Shown here piece after piece: positions 53,521 through 63,485 of a stretch of 64,000 nucleotides of DNA. The notes under the pieces were generated by a model that worked only from the letters and a program-made list of their open reading frames with translations, was not told the DNA's origin and searched no databases. The DNA comes from Ferruginibacter yonginensis (GTDB lineage Bacteria > Bacteroidota > Bacteroidia > Chitinophagales > Chitinophagaceae). Positions within the stretch are counted from its first letter, which is position 1. The number at the start of each line of letters is the position of its first letter. The stretch spans positions 1,013,283 through 1,077,282 of the forward strand of contig NZ_JBHSCZ010000002.1 of the NCBI RefSeq assembly GCF_042651465.1. The letters run 5' to 3'. The translations under genes were made by a program, and so were the position numbers.

Positions 53521-55002
53521 ATGCCCAACAATTACCAATCGGTTCATCATTATATGGAAGCTTCGCAAAAGGCTTTTGAAATTTACCAACACAGCACCTT
53601 ACAACAAAGAGCTACTTTATTACACCAAATAGGCGATTCTATTCAACAAATTTCATCAACATTAATTGAAGTTGCCGCAACTGAAACCCATTTATCGCAT
53701 AAAAGATTACTTACAGAAATTAAACGCACCATTTTTCAATTGCAAAATTATGGCGATTATTGTGCTACTGGCGAATGGATGGATATAAGAATTGATACCC
53801 ATAATACCAGCGACCAACAACATCTTATACCAGATTTACGTAAAATGATGGTACCCTTAGGTCCAGTACTAGTGTTTGGTGCAGCTAACTTTCCTTTTGC
53901 CTATTCAACAGCAGGTGGTGATACTGCTTCGGGTTTGGCAGCTGGGTGTTCTGTGGTTGTAAAAGCACACCCAGGCCATGTTGAAACCGGCAAATTAGTG
54001 GCCGCTGCCGTACGTGAGGCTATAAAAATATGTAATTTGCCAGAAGATATTTTTATACATATTGAAGATATAAGTGTTGAAACGGGTGAGGCCCTTGTTA
54101 AACACCCTCTTACAAAAGCAGTAGGATTTACTGGCTCGTATAAAGGCGGTAAACAAATTTTTGATTGGGGCAACCAACGTGAAATACCTATTCCTGTTTT
54201 TGCTGAAATGAGTAGTGTAAACCCAGTTTTTATTTTACCTGAAAAATTAGCTATTGATGGTGCACATATAGCCCAAAAGCTTGCAGCTTCAATAACGTTA
54301 GATGTAGGTCAATTCTGCACTAACCCTGGTATTATTGTTTGTGTAAATGATGAAGCGTATAATAATTTTGAAACACTGCTCGTTACTGAATGTAAAAAAG
54401 TAACGCCGCAAACCATGTTGAACAAGGGCATTGGCCTAAATTTTAAAGATAAGAAGCAACAAATGTTGCAAGAACAAACTGTTACTACTTTAATTGACAA
54501 TAGTAATGAAACCGAAGCTGCTGTAACTATTGCTAAAACAACCGCTCAAGCATTTTTAGCTAATATAGCTTTACAAGATGAAGTATTTGGTCCATTCTCA
54601 TTAATGGTGTGTTGCAAAAATATTGATGAAATGCAAGCTGTTGCACAACATTTAAAAGGACAATTAACAGCCACTATTTTTACCACTGACGCAGGATTTG
54701 AACAACACCCAACTCTTATGCAACAAATTAAAAACTTAGCTGGTAGAATTATTTTTAACAATGTACCAACCGGCGTTACGGTTTGTTTAGCGATGCAGCA
54801 TGGAGGGCCGTTCCCATCAAGTACTGATAGTAGGTTTACATCAGTAGGTGCAGATGGTATGAAACGCTTTGCTAGACCACAAACCTACCAAAACTGGCCC
54901 AATGCTTTGTTGCCAAAGGAGCTTCAAAATGAAAACCCATTAGGTATTTTTAGAACGGTAAATAATGTATTAACCAAAGCAGCTATTACACCCTATTTAT
55001 AA
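53521..55002 (+). CDS. Aldehyde dehydrogenase, alpha-ketoglutarate semialdehyde type
   Basis: 493 residues. Aldehyde dehydrogenase superfamily with VFGAANFPFAYSTAGGD, cofactor-binding VVKAHPGHVETG and VGFTGSYKGGK, the catalytic Glu in FAEMSSVNPVF, and the catalytic Cys in LDVGQFCTNPG. The MSSVNPVF and GQFCTNPG versions are typical of 2,5-dioxovalerate (alpha-ketoglutarate semialdehyde) dehydrogenases of sugar-acid and hydroxyproline breakdown, which feed 2-oxoglutarate into the TCA cycle. No pathway genes for those sugars are next to it, so the substrate is inferred only from sequence flavour. Its last 6 bases overlap the end of the convergent MBL gene. Confidence 0.88.
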   Translation: MPNNYQSVHHYMEASQKAFEIYQHSTLQQRATLLHQIGDSIQQISSTLIEVAATETHLSHKRLLTEIKRTIFQLQNYGDYCATGEWMDIRIDTHNTSDQQHLIPDLRKMMVPLGPVLVFGAANFPFAYSTAGGDTASGLAAGCSVVVKAHPGHVETGKLVAAAVREAIKICNLPEDIFIHIEDISVETGEALVKHPLTKAVGFTGSYKGGKQIFDWGNQREIPIPVFAEMSSVNPVFILPEKLAIDGAHIAQKLAASITLDVGQFCTNPGIIVCVNDEAYNNFETLLVTECKKVTPQTMLNKGIGLNFKDKKQQMLQEQTVTTLIDNSNETEAAVTIAKTTAQAFLANIALQDEVFGPFSLMVCCKNIDEMQAVAQHLKGQLTATIFTTDAGFEQHPTLMQQIKNLAGRIIFNNVPTGVTVCLAMQHGGPFPSSTDSRFTSVGADGMKRFARPQTYQNWPNALLPKELQNENPLGIFRTVNNVLTKAAITPYL

Positions 55003-56397
55003 ATTTTCTGTTTGGTGAGGTTCGGGTATTACTACAGAAGTAAACCCTTTTTGGTGAAGTTTTTCACTAAATGCTTGTTGCATCTCATACTCACCATGTA
55101 CTAAAAATACTTTTTTTACTTTAGCAACATCTTGGCAACTTAAAAATTGTAATAAATCTTTGTAGTCGCCATGGGCACTCATGCTGCGAATTTGTCCAAT
55201 TTCAGCGTTTACTTGGTGCCATTGTCCAAAAATACTCACCTCTTTTGGGTTGCGTTTTAATTTACCACCAAGTGAATTTGGTTCGCAATAACCAGTTAAC
55301 AAAATACTGTTATTACTATTTTCAATGCCGTTACTTATATGGTGCTTTACCCTACCAGCTTCGGCCATACCACTTGCTGATATTATAACACAAGGCGTTT
55401 TAGTATAGTTCAAGCGTTTTGAATCATCAATAGATTGTATAAATTGTAAACCATCAAACCCAAAAGGATCATCATCATGCGCCAAAACTTTTTGAATGGT
55501 ATCATTAAAGTATTGCGGATAATTTTTTACTATAGCTGTAGCCTTCATGCTTAAAGGGCTATCAACAAAGTAATCAACTTTTGGCAACCTATTTTCTAAA
55601 CTTAATTGATTAAGTGCGTACAAAATTTCTTGTGTACGACCAACGCTAAATGCTGGTAAAATGAGCTTGCCTTTCTTTTCAATACAAGTTTTTTCTATCC
55701 AATGTAATATTTCATCAGTAGTAAATGTAAATGCTTCATGTAAGCTGTTACCATAGGTTGATTCAATGATAATATAATCAGCTTGTTCAAAAGTTGCTGG
55801 CGAACGTAATATAATATCTCTATACCTACCTACATCACCACTAAAAGTTATTTGTGTAGTTTTACCATGTTCGGCAATGCGTACATGTACAGCAGCACTA
55901 CCTATGATGTGCCCAGCATCGGTAAAACAAAATGAAATACTATCATCTATGGCAAACCAGGTATTATAATCGACCGTTTTAAAACGAGTGATGGCCAACA
56001 ATGCATCATCAGTAGTATACAACGGTTTTACATAAGGTAAACCTTGTAAGGCTCTTTTTTTATTTTCAAATTTTACATCGTTTTCTTGAATGCCGGCACT
56101 ATCTTCTAACAAAACACTAGCTAAATCTTTTGTTGCAGGTGTAGCAAATACAACGCCTTTATAACCATCTTTAACAAGCTTGGGTAATAAGCCACAATGA
56201 TCAATATGTGCATGCGATAGTATCATATAATCTATCGTACTAGCATCAAAACCGAAATTATTATTGAGCTCAATAGTTTGTTTACCCATACCTTGAAACA
56301 TACCACAGTCTAACAACAATTTTTTGCCATTATCTAATGTTATCAAATGTTTTGAGCCTGTTACGGTACGTGCAGCACCATGAAAACTTATATTCAT
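54997..56397 (-). CDS. MBL-fold/beta-CASP RNase-like protein
   Basis: 466 residues. Metallo-beta-lactamase motif LSHAHIDHCGLLPKL, the next His/Asp ligands in CFTDAGHIIGSAAVHV and FSGDVGRY, a beta-CASP insert (LPAFSVGRTQEILYAL, CVIISASGMAEAGRVKHH) and a C-terminal RMMBL part with MSAHGDYKDLLQFL and VFLVHGEYEMQQAF. The same layout is found in archaeal and bacterial CPSF-like exonucleases (YSH1-type), which cut or trim RNA in the cytosol. Complete metal ligands suggest activity. It overlaps the convergent aldehyde dehydrogenase stop. Confidence 0.9.
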   Translation of the reverse strand: MNISFHGAARTVTGSKHLITLDNGKKLLLDCGMFQGMGKQTIELNNNFGFDASTIDYMILSHAHIDHCGLLPKLVKDGYKGVVFATPATKDLASVLLEDSAGIQENDVKFENKKRALQGLPYVKPLYTTDDALLAITRFKTVDYNTWFAIDDSISFCFTDAGHIIGSAAVHVRIAEHGKTTQITFSGDVGRYRDIILRSPATFEQADYIIIESTYGNSLHEAFTFTTDEILHWIEKTCIEKKGKLILPAFSVGRTQEILYALNQLSLENRLPKVDYFVDSPLSMKATAIVKNYPQYFNDTIQKVLAHDDDPFGFDGLQFIQSIDDSKRLNYTKTPCVIISASGMAEAGRVKHHISNGIENSNNSILLTGYCEPNSLGGKLKRNPKEVSIFGQWHQVNAEIGQIRSMSAHGDYKDLLQFLSCQDVAKVKKVFLVHGEYEMQQAFSEKLHQKGFTSVVIPEPHQTENL

Positions 56398-56490
56398 ATT
56401 GCGAATTTAAGATGGTTAAAATGTATACGTAAGTTATTGATTTTTTATGTTGTGGAGCAGCAACATATCAACATTATTGAGCAGTGGTTA

Positions 56491-56544
56491 CCCGTTTTAC
56501 ATTACAATGGGCTGCGTGCCTTGCCCATTTTCATTGCAACCGGG
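56491..56544. repeat. GC-rich structured intergenic element
   Basis: CCCG (56491-56494) pairs with CGGG (56541-56544), and inside AATGGGC (56506-56512) pairs exactly with GCCCATT (56523-56529). The shape, a central GGGC/GCCC hairpin flanked by TTGCAAC-like sequence, recalls the 105-bp repeat family but the sequence match is weak. It lies in the 249-bp gap between the MBL gene start and the M20 gene stop. Confidence 0.5.
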
Positions 56545-56646
56545 GCTAGGCGCAACTAATGTGCATTTATTCAACATTTTGAAGCAACAAAAATGCAGTT
56601 ATGTAATAACGCAACTGCTTTTTCTTTAAAAATTATCTTCTTTTTA

Positions 56647-57819
56647 TTAATTATTAACAGCCAACCATGCAAGCATGCCCATACCTTGTTCAATACAATT
56701 TTCATCAACATCAAAAACGGGTGTATGTACGCTGTTGGTAATGCCTTTTGCTTTGTTACCTGCACCCAATCTAAAAAAGCAAGCAGGTATTAATTGTGAG
56801 TAATAAGCAAAATCTTCAGCACCCATACGTAACTCAGTTTCGCTAACATTGTCGGCCCCAGCAAAATCAATAGCAAGCACTTTAGCCGCAGCACTTAAGT
56901 TAACATCATTTTTTACAAAAGGGTAACCAACATCAATCGTAATGTCAATAGTAGCGCCCATAGATTCTACCAATGCTTTGGCTTGTTGCTTAATTAAATC
57001 GTGGGCTTTAAAACGCCAGTCTTCGTTCATAGCTCTAAAAGTTCCCATAAGCTTTACTTCACTAGGAATTACGTTGGTTGTATTACCTGCATTAAATGCA
57101 GTGATAGATAATACCGTTGGGTTAAATGGATCATTTTGTCTGCTTACTATTTGTTGCAACGATACCACTAATTGTGATGCAATTAAAATAGGGTCTGCCG
57201 TAAATTGTGGTGCAGCAGCATGGCCTCCTTTGGCTTTAATGGTAATATAAATTTCATCGGCACTAGCCATAACCATACCACCTCTAAAACTAAAAGTACC
57301 AACTTCCATACCGGGGTGTACATGTAAAGCAAATATTTTTGAAGGAGCTGGGTTGTCCAATACGCCTTCTTTGATCATTAAGCTAGCACCACCAGGGTTT
57401 TTTTCTTCACCCAATTGAAAAATCAATTTTACAGTGCCACTCCAATGTTGTTTTGTTTCATTCAAAATTTTTGCAGCGCCTAACAAACAAGTGGTGTGTA
57501 CATCATGCCCACAAGCATGCATTACGCCAGGCTTGGTTGATTTGTACGGCACATCATTTTGTTCGGTAATAGGCAATGCATCCATATCTGCCCTTAAGGC
57601 AATAACCTTACTTATTGGGTTATTGCCTTCAATTATACCCACTACGCCTGTGTTGGCCAATACTTTAAAAGGTATTCCCCAATTAGTTAATGTAGTTTGT
57701 ATAAAAGCAGATGTTTCAAACTCTTCATAGCTCAACTCTGGGTTGGCATGTAAATGTTGGCGTATACCAATAAAATCTTGTTTATACTGTGCAGCTAAGG
57801 CTTTTATTTGTTGTAGCAA
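56647..57819 (-). CDS. M20-family amidohydrolase (N-acyl amino acid hydrolase type)
   Basis: 390 residues. M20D peptidase/amidohydrolase pattern: IRQHLHANPELSYEEFETS, LRADMDALPITEQN, the metal-binding MHACGHDVHTTCLLGAA, the catalytic FQLGEEKNPGGA, and the later metal His in RMGAEDFAYY. The dimerisation domain includes AKGGHAAAPQ. Enzymes of this group (hippuricase, IAA-amino acid hydrolase, N-acetyl-diaminopimelate deacetylase) remove acyl groups from amino acids; the exact substrate cannot be read. Cytosolic. It is the last gene of a deoC-SPOR-M20 operon (25-bp gap). Confidence 0.93.
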   Translation of the reverse strand: MLQQIKALAAQYKQDFIGIRQHLHANPELSYEEFETSAFIQTTLTNWGIPFKVLANTGVVGIIEGNNPISKVIALRADMDALPITEQNDVPYKSTKPGVMHACGHDVHTTCLLGAAKILNETKQHWSGTVKLIFQLGEEKNPGGASLMIKEGVLDNPAPSKIFALHVHPGMEVGTFSFRGGMVMASADEIYITIKAKGGHAAAPQFTADPILIASQLVVSLQQIVSRQNDPFNPTVLSITAFNAGNTTNVIPSEVKLMGTFRAMNEDWRFKAHDLIKQQAKALVESMGATIDITIDVGYPFVKNDVNLSAAAKVLAIDFAGADNVSETELRMGAEDFAYYSQLIPACFFRLGAGNKAKGITNSVHTPVFDVDENCIEQGMGMLAWLAVNN

Positions 57820-57844
57820 GGCAGTTAGTTTTTGTGTAGATACT

Positions 57845-58312
57845 TTATTTATTACTATCGCTATCTTTCTTTTCTGGCTTCACCTCTACCACTTCTGGTA
57901 CAACGTAAATATTGTTACTTACTAACTTAAGTGCCATTATTTGTTTACGCATTTTTTCAGCATCATCTTTTTCTAAAAAATTACCAAACTTAATTTTAAT
58001 GTTAGGCATTTGGTAACTCATGTATTGCTTTTGATCTGGAAAAATTTGATATAGCTGTGAACGCAATTTCATAGCCAAAGCCCTATCGTTGGTACTTATT
58101 ACCATCAACCTATAGCCTTTTGCAGCCTTTAAGCCATTGGCATTTAACCCAAGGTTTTCATTGTACTCGGCCATTTTTTTTCCTAGTATATCAATTCGAG
58201 CATCTTTATACACTACAGAAGTACCATTTGGTATAGTATCAATATTTTTTTGTGCTTTTACACTCACCTGCAAAAGCAACATAACACACACTATTTGAAA
58301 AATCTTTTTCAT
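57845..58312 (-). CDS. Exported SPOR-domain-like protein
   Basis: 155 residues. Signal peptide MKKIFQIVCVMLLLQVSVKAQ. Residues about 65-140 show the SPOR pattern: KGYRLMVISTNDRALAMKLRSQLYQIFP (in pieces) and IKIKFGNFLEKDDAEKMRKQI, two halves of a peptidoglycan-binding fold. SPOR domains bind denuded glycan strands at division sites. The tail is charged (VEVKPEKKDSDSNK). It lies 3 bp after deoC and 25 bp before the M20 gene; the mixed functions suggest co-transcription by convenience rather than a shared pathway. Confidence 0.85.
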   Translation of the reverse strand: MKKIFQIVCVMLLLQVSVKAQKNIDTIPNGTSVVYKDARIDILGKKMAEYNENLGLNANGLKAAKGYRLMVISTNDRALAMKLRSQLYQIFPDQKQYMSYQMPNIKIKFGNFLEKDDAEKMRKQIMALKLVSNNIYVVPEVVEVKPEKKDSDSNK

Positions 58313-58315
58313 TAT

Positions 58316-58972
58316 TTATTTATTACTTTCTTCAACAATTTGGATGGAACTACTACAACCTAACCTATCTGCCCCTGCGTTAAATAATGCTTTAGCAAAT
58401 GCATAAGTTTTAATACCGCCACTTGCTTTTATTTTAATGGTATCAGCCAAATGCGTTCGCATTAAAGTTACTGCTTCTATACTTGCGCCTTTTTCTGCAT
58501 AACCCGTTGATGTTTTTAAAAAATCTACCCCTGCAATACCATATAAATCGCAGCACTGTATTATTTCTTCGTTGGTTAAAATACCACTTTCAATAATTAT
58601 TTTTATTACTTTTTGTTTACTCTTAATTACAGGCAAAATGGTATTTAATTCGCTAGCTAAGTATTGCCAATCATTGTTTTTTAATGCGGCAATATTAATG
58701 ACCATATCGAGTTCATCAGCACCATCAACAATGGCTAGCAAAACTTCCGCCAATTTTGCTTCAATAGCACTGTAACCAAAAGGAAAACCTATAACAGTGG
58801 CTACCTTAACATTCGTATTTTGTAAAATTGCCTTTGCTTGTTTTACAAATAATGGTGGTACGCAAACGGCTGCAAACTCATACTGCATTGCATCGCTGCA
58901 AAGTTTGCCAACCTCAGCAACGGTGGTGGTAGGTTTTAATATGGTGTGGTCAATGTATGATGCTATGTTCAT
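58316..58972 (-). CDS. deoC: Deoxyribose-phosphate aldolase
   Basis: 218 residues. Class I aldolase that splits 2-deoxyribose-5-phosphate into glyceraldehyde-3-phosphate and acetaldehyde in deoxynucleoside salvage. Motifs: YIDHTILKPTTT, VATVIGFPFGY, ELDMVINIAALK, the Schiff-base lysine in VDFLKTSTGYAEKGA and the second lysine in IKIKASGGIKTYA. Complete and of normal length. A TATTTTTG box at 58984-58977 lies only five bases before the ATG, so the transcript may be nearly leaderless. First gene of the operon with the SPOR and M20 genes. Confidence 0.96.
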   Translation of the reverse strand: MNIASYIDHTILKPTTTVAEVGKLCSDAMQYEFAAVCVPPLFVKQAKAILQNTNVKVATVIGFPFGYSAIEAKLAEVLLAIVDGADELDMVINIAALKNNDWQYLASELNTILPVIKSKQKVIKIIIESGILTNEEIIQCCDLYGIAGVDFLKTSTGYAEKGASIEAVTLMRTHLADTIKIKASGGIKTYAFAKALFNAGADRLGCSSSIQIVEESNK

Positions 58973-59126
58973 ACTACAAAAATAGTGAAAGGCATTGAGT
59001 TTGTTGAAGCATTAAATGTTTTAACATCACTAATACTTAATTGAAATCCACTCATATAAAAACTGGAAAAGATTGCTATTCTTTTGTTAAATTACCGTTC
59101 TTTTTTAATCAAAATTTACATAAAAC

Positions 59127-62100
59127 ATGAAATTATTGCGAAAAACAGTTCCGCTATTGGTACTCGTTTTGTGTGGCCTTGCAAGTGTTGCTCAAGAAAC
59201 AGCATCCGTTAATGGCGTAGCAGATATTAGAAGTGGCAGTTATGCTTTTACCAATGTTACCATTGTAAAAGATGCACAAACCACTATTACCAACGCTACT
59301 TTAATCATCAAAAACGGAAAAATTGTAGCGGTTGCCAACAAAGCTGCTATTCCTGCTGATGCTGTGGTGGTTGATGGAACAGGCAAATTCATCTATCCTT
59401 CGTTTATTGATTTATTTGCTGATTATGGTATTGCAACACCAACACGTACTGCAGGTGCTTTTAACTTTTTTGCACAGGCACAATTAAGTACCAATACAAA
59501 AGGAGCTTTTGGTAGCAACCAAGCAATAAAATCTGAAGTAAATGGAGCTAATTTATTTAATACTGATGAAGCCAAAGCAAAATCATTGAGAGAAATTGGT
59601 TTTGGTGTTGTACTCACTCACCAAAAAGATGGTATAGCTAGGGGTACTGGTGCAGTGGTAGATTTATCTGAACGAAAAGAAAATTTAGCCATGCTAAAAG
59701 AAAAAGCAGCATCTTTTTTTTCTTTCAATAAAGGAACTTCTACACAAAGCTATCCGGGTAGTTTAATGGGTTCAATTGCTTTGTTACGACAAACATTTTT
59801 AGATGCACAATGGTATAAAAATAAACCAGCAACCGAAGGTACCAACCTAAGCTTACAAGCATGGAATAATAATTTAAACCTTCCGTTAATTTTTGAAGCA
59901 AATGATAAGTGGAATGATTTGAGGGCTGATAGAATTGGAGATGAATTTGGTTATCAATTTATTATTAAGGCAGGCCAAAACGAATACCAACGCATTGCCG
60001 AAGTTAAAGGAACAAAAGCTTCTTATATTTTACCTTTAAACTTTCCTGCTGCTATTGATGTGGAAGATCCTAATGATACTCGTTTTGTATCGTTAGCCGA
60101 TTTAAAACAATGGGAAATGGCACCTACAAACCCAGCTGCTTTTGAAAAAGCTGGTATTAATTTTTGTTTAACAGCGGCTGATTTACGTGATCCTAAACAA
60201 TTTTTACCAAACTTACGTAAAGCAATACAGTACGGACTTTCAGAAAAAACAGCTTTAGATGCCTTAACAAAAGTGCCGGCTCAGTTATTAAATATGTATA
60301 ATGAAACAGGTAGTATTGAAGTTGGTAAGTTGGCAAATTTTATAATTACCAATGGCCCCATTTTCGCTGACAAAACAACCATTTTACAAAACTGGGTACA
60401 AGGTGAAAAATATGTAGTGAAAGATGATGCTGGTACTGAAGCAAGAGGTAAATACAATCTTACTATCTATAACAGCAATGGTAATAAAAATTTTGTAATA
60501 GATGTAAAAGACAATACAAGCGCTGATTTAATTTTAAACGATACCATCGCTACCAAATATAGCAATGATGGCAAATCAGTTAAAATCAATTTTAACGAAA
60601 CAAAAAAAGCAAAAAAAGGCTATCGTTTAAGTGGTAGTAATAATGGCAAACAGTGGAACGGAACTGGTACAGATAGTACTGGCGCATCTATTGTTTGGTC
60701 AGCCGATTTTGTGAGCGACCTTGTTACAAAAATAGATAGTGCAAGAAGAGAAAAACCAGTATCAATAGGAACACTTACTTATCCTAACATGGCTTATGGC
60801 TATACAGAAATGCCTAAAGCCACTACAGTACTCATTAAAAATGCTACGGTCTGGACAAGCGAAAAAGAAGGTATTTTATTAAATACCGATGTATTAATTG
60901 AAAATGGTAAAATAGCAGCTGTAGGCAAAAATCTTGAAAACAAAAACGCTACAATTGTTGATGGTACGGGCAAGCATGTAACCGCCGGTATCATTGATGA
61001 ACACTCACATATTGCCGCAGCATCTATCAACGAAGGTGGCCAATCCGTTACATCTGAAGTACGTATTGCTGATAACCTTGATCCTGATGATGTTGATATT
61101 TATCGCCAACTAGGTGGGGGTGTTACAACTTCCCATATTTTACACGGCAGTGCCAATACCATTGGCGGACAAACACAATTAATTAAACACCGTTGGGGTG
61201 CTAATGATACTGCGTTAAAGTTTGCAGGTGCTGACCCCTTCATCAAATTCGCCTTGGGTGAAAATGTGAAGCGTACACCAGCTCAAAGTAACAACCGCTT
61301 TCCTGATAGTCGTATGGGGGTTGAACAAGTACAAATTGATGCATTTACCAGAGCAAAAGATTACGCCACAGCATTAAGAGGCCCTAATGGTAAATTGGTA
61401 AGACGTGATTTGGAGTTAGATGCATTGGTGGAAATTATGGAACGTAAACGCTTCATCACTTGCCATAGTTACATACAAAGTGAAATAGTAGAAACCATGC
61501 GTTTTGCTGAAAAGTTTGGTTTCAATATTAATACATTCACTCACATTTTAGAAGGTTACAAAGTGGCTGATAAAATGAAAACCCATGGCGTTAACGTATC
61601 AACTTTTAGCGATTGGTGGGCTTATAAAGTAGAAGTACAAGACGCAATACCATATAACGCAGGTATAATGAGCAAAATGGGCTTAAACGTTGCCATCAAC
61701 AGCGATGACCCTGAAATGGCTAGAAGACTCAACCAAGAAGCTGCAAAAATTGTAAAATACAGTGGTATTTCAGAAGAAGATGCATTGAATATGGTAACCA
61801 TCAACCCGGCTAAAATGTTGCACATTGATAAACAAGTGGGTAGTATTAAAAAGGGTAAAGATGCTGATATCGTTTTATGGTCAGATAATCCGTTGAGCAT
61901 TTATGCAAAAGCTGAGAAAACCTATGTTGACGGTATTTTGTATTACGATTTGGCAATGGATGCTGCAATGCGTAAAAATATTGCTGCAGAAAGAAATAGA
62001 TTAATTCAAAAGTTGCTCGATGAGAAAAAAGACGGCGGTGCAACAACACCTGCACGTGGCTCAGTTCGTAGAGTGAACGAATGCGAAACATATGACCATG

Positions 62101-62141
62101 GACATGGCTTGTTAGACATTGAAGATGATGATCAAAACTAA
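59127..62141 (+). CDS. Exported double amidohydrolase (inactive-looking N half, metal-site-bearing C half)
   Basis: 1,004 residues with signal peptide (LLVLVLCGLASVAQ). The N-terminal half (about 30-430) has the amidohydrolase frame (IIKNGKIVAVANKAAIPADAVVVDGTGKFIYPSFIDL, in pieces) but the HxH after it is missing (FIDLFADYG). A beta-rich linker (430-560) follows. The C-terminal half repeats the frame (VLIENGKIAAVGKNLEN, then GIIDEHSHIAAAS) and keeps HSH, further His in ITCHSYIQ and FTHILEGY, and the Asp in AINSDDPEMA. So one half may be catalytic and the other structural. It ends with a His-rich tail. Substrate unknown; imidazolonepropionase/dipeptidase-like families are related. 32 bp before the next amidohydrolase gene: an operon. 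Confidence 0.88.
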   Translation: MKLLRKTVPLLVLVLCGLASVAQETASVNGVADIRSGSYAFTNVTIVKDAQTTITNATLIIKNGKIVAVANKAAIPADAVVVDGTGKFIYPSFIDLFADYGIATPTRTAGAFNFFAQAQLSTNTKGAFGSNQAIKSEVNGANLFNTDEAKAKSLREIGFGVVLTHQKDGIARGTGAVVDLSERKENLAMLKEKAASFFSFNKGTSTQSYPGSLMGSIALLRQTFLDAQWYKNKPATEGTNLSLQAWNNNLNLPLIFEANDKWNDLRADRIGDEFGYQFIIKAGQNEYQRIAEVKGTKASYILPLNFPAAIDVEDPNDTRFVSLADLKQWEMAPTNPAAFEKAGINFCLTAADLRDPKQFLPNLRKAIQYGLSEKTALDALTKVPAQLLNMYNETGSIEVGKLANFIITNGPIFADKTTILQNWVQGEKYVVKDDAGTEARGKYNLTIYNSNGNKNFVIDVKDNTSADLILNDTIATKYSNDGKSVKINFNETKKAKKGYRLSGSNNGKQWNGTGTDSTGASIVWSADFVSDLVTKIDSARREKPVSIGTLTYPNMAYGYTEMPKATTVLIKNATVWTSEKEGILLNTDVLIENGKIAAVGKNLENKNATIVDGTGKHVTAGIIDEHSHIAAASINEGGQSVTSEVRIADNLDPDDVDIYRQLGGGVTTSHILHGSANTIGGQTQLIKHRWGANDTALKFAGADPFIKFALGENVKRTPAQSNNRFPDSRMGVEQVQIDAFTRAKDYATALRGPNGKLVRRDLELDALVEIMERKRFITCHSYIQSEIVETMRFAEKFGFNINTFTHILEGYKVADKMKTHGVNVSTFSDWWAYKVEVQDAIPYNAGIMSKMGLNVAINSDDPEMARRLNQEAAKIVKYSGISEEDALNMVTINPAKMLHIDKQVGSIKKGKDADIVLWSDNPLSIYAKAEKTYVDGILYYDLAMDAAMRKNIAAERNRLIQKLLDEKKDGGATTPARGSVRRVNECETYDHGHGLLDIEDDDQN

Positions 62142-62173
62142 ATTTCAACTGCAACAATTAAACTCATTTAGAA

Positions 62174-63466
62174 ATGAAAAAAATACTATTTATATTACTC
62201 ACTAGCATTGCAAGTAATGCTATAGCGCAGGATAATATTTCTCCTGCACCTGCTAATAAAGGAATTACCATTATTAAAAACGGTACTATACACACCGGTA
62301 CAGGAACTGTTTTAGCGAATACCAGCATCCAAGTCAACAATGGCAAAATTGAAAAAATTGGAAATGATATCAATTTAAATACTACTGGTGCAACCATTTT
62401 TGATGCAACAGGTATGCAAGTATATCCTGGATTTATTTTATCAAATACCAATATTGGTTTACGTGAAATTGCCAATCAAGTAAAAGCAAGTAACGACTAT
62501 AATGAATTAGGTGAATTAAACCCCAACATCAAAAGTATTGTAGCCTACAATACCGAATCAAAAATTATTAATACGTTACGAAGCAATGGTATTTTGTTTG
62601 CGAATGTTACGCCTCGTGGTTCATTAATAGCTGGTACTTCATCAGTAGTACAATTTGATGCTTGGAATTGGGAAGACGCTGTTTACTTAAAAGATAACGC
62701 CCAACATTTTTACATGCCATCATTATTATCAAGACCAGGCCGTAACAACGTTGATCCTAATTTTGACCCTATAAAAGCTGCTCGAGATAGAATAGAAAAT
62801 GTGAAACAGTTTTTTCGTTTAGCAAAAGCTTATAATGCTAGCAATAATAATGGTGTTACCAATTTAAAGTTTGAAGCAGTTAAAGGGTTGTTTGATAAAT
62901 CGCAGAAACTATTCATACACTGCAACGTGGTAAAAGAAATGCTAACCGCTATTGATTTTGTAAAGGAATTTGGGTTTGATGTAACGTTGGTAGGCGCTAG
63001 TGAAAGCTGGCAAATTGCACCACTATTAAAACAAAATAATATCTCCGTTATATTGGAAGAAATGCACTCATTGCCCACTTCAGTAGATGATGATATTGAC
63101 CAACCATTTAAAACCCCAGCTATACTACAAAAAGCAGGTGTTTTATTTGCCATAACTGATGAGCATGCTGAAAGTACAGGCCGTAACCTCATGTTTAATG
63201 CTGGAACAGCTGCCGCTTACGGTTTAACTAAAGAAGAAGCATTAGCAGCCATTACATTAAATGCAGCAAAAATATTAGGTGTAGCAAATAAATCTGGTAG
63301 TATAGAAGTGGGTAAAGATGCCAATATTATTATTAGCACTGGCGATGTATTAGATATGCGTACCAGTGTAATTACCAAAGCATATATTAATGGTAGAGAT
63401 ATTAATTTAGATGATAAGCACAAACAGTTAAATAAAAAATACAGTGATAAATACTCTATAAAATAG
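62174..63466 (+). CDS. Exported amidohydrolase-like protein, probably without full metal site
   Basis: 430 residues with signal peptide (MKKILFILLTSIASNAIAQ). Amidohydrolase frame: IIKNGTIHTGTGTVLANTSIQVNNGKIEKIG (in pieces), FDATGMQVYPGFILSNTN, where the usual HxH is replaced by S-N-T-N, and the C-terminal ITLNAAKILGVANKSGSIEVGKDANIII. Only isolated candidate ligands remain (FIHCNVV, and Asp/His in FAITDEHAES). It is therefore likely a pseudoenzyme, a partner subunit, or uses altered chemistry. It resembles the N-terminal half of the gene before it more than the C-terminal half, which supports a shared origin. Closes the operon with a strong terminator. Confidence 0.85.
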   Translation: MKKILFILLTSIASNAIAQDNISPAPANKGITIIKNGTIHTGTGTVLANTSIQVNNGKIEKIGNDINLNTTGATIFDATGMQVYPGFILSNTNIGLREIANQVKASNDYNELGELNPNIKSIVAYNTESKIINTLRSNGILFANVTPRGSLIAGTSSVVQFDAWNWEDAVYLKDNAQHFYMPSLLSRPGRNNVDPNFDPIKAARDRIENVKQFFRLAKAYNASNNNGVTNLKFEAVKGLFDKSQKLFIHCNVVKEMLTAIDFVKEFGFDVTLVGASESWQIAPLLKQNNISVILEEMHSLPTSVDDDIDQPFKTPAILQKAGVLFAITDEHAESTGRNLMFNAGTAAAYGLTKEEALAAITLNAAKILGVANKSGSIEVGKDANIIISTGDVLDMRTSVITKAYINGRDINLDDKHKQLNKKYSDKYSIK

Positions 63467-63485
63467 ATTTTGTTTATATCACCTT

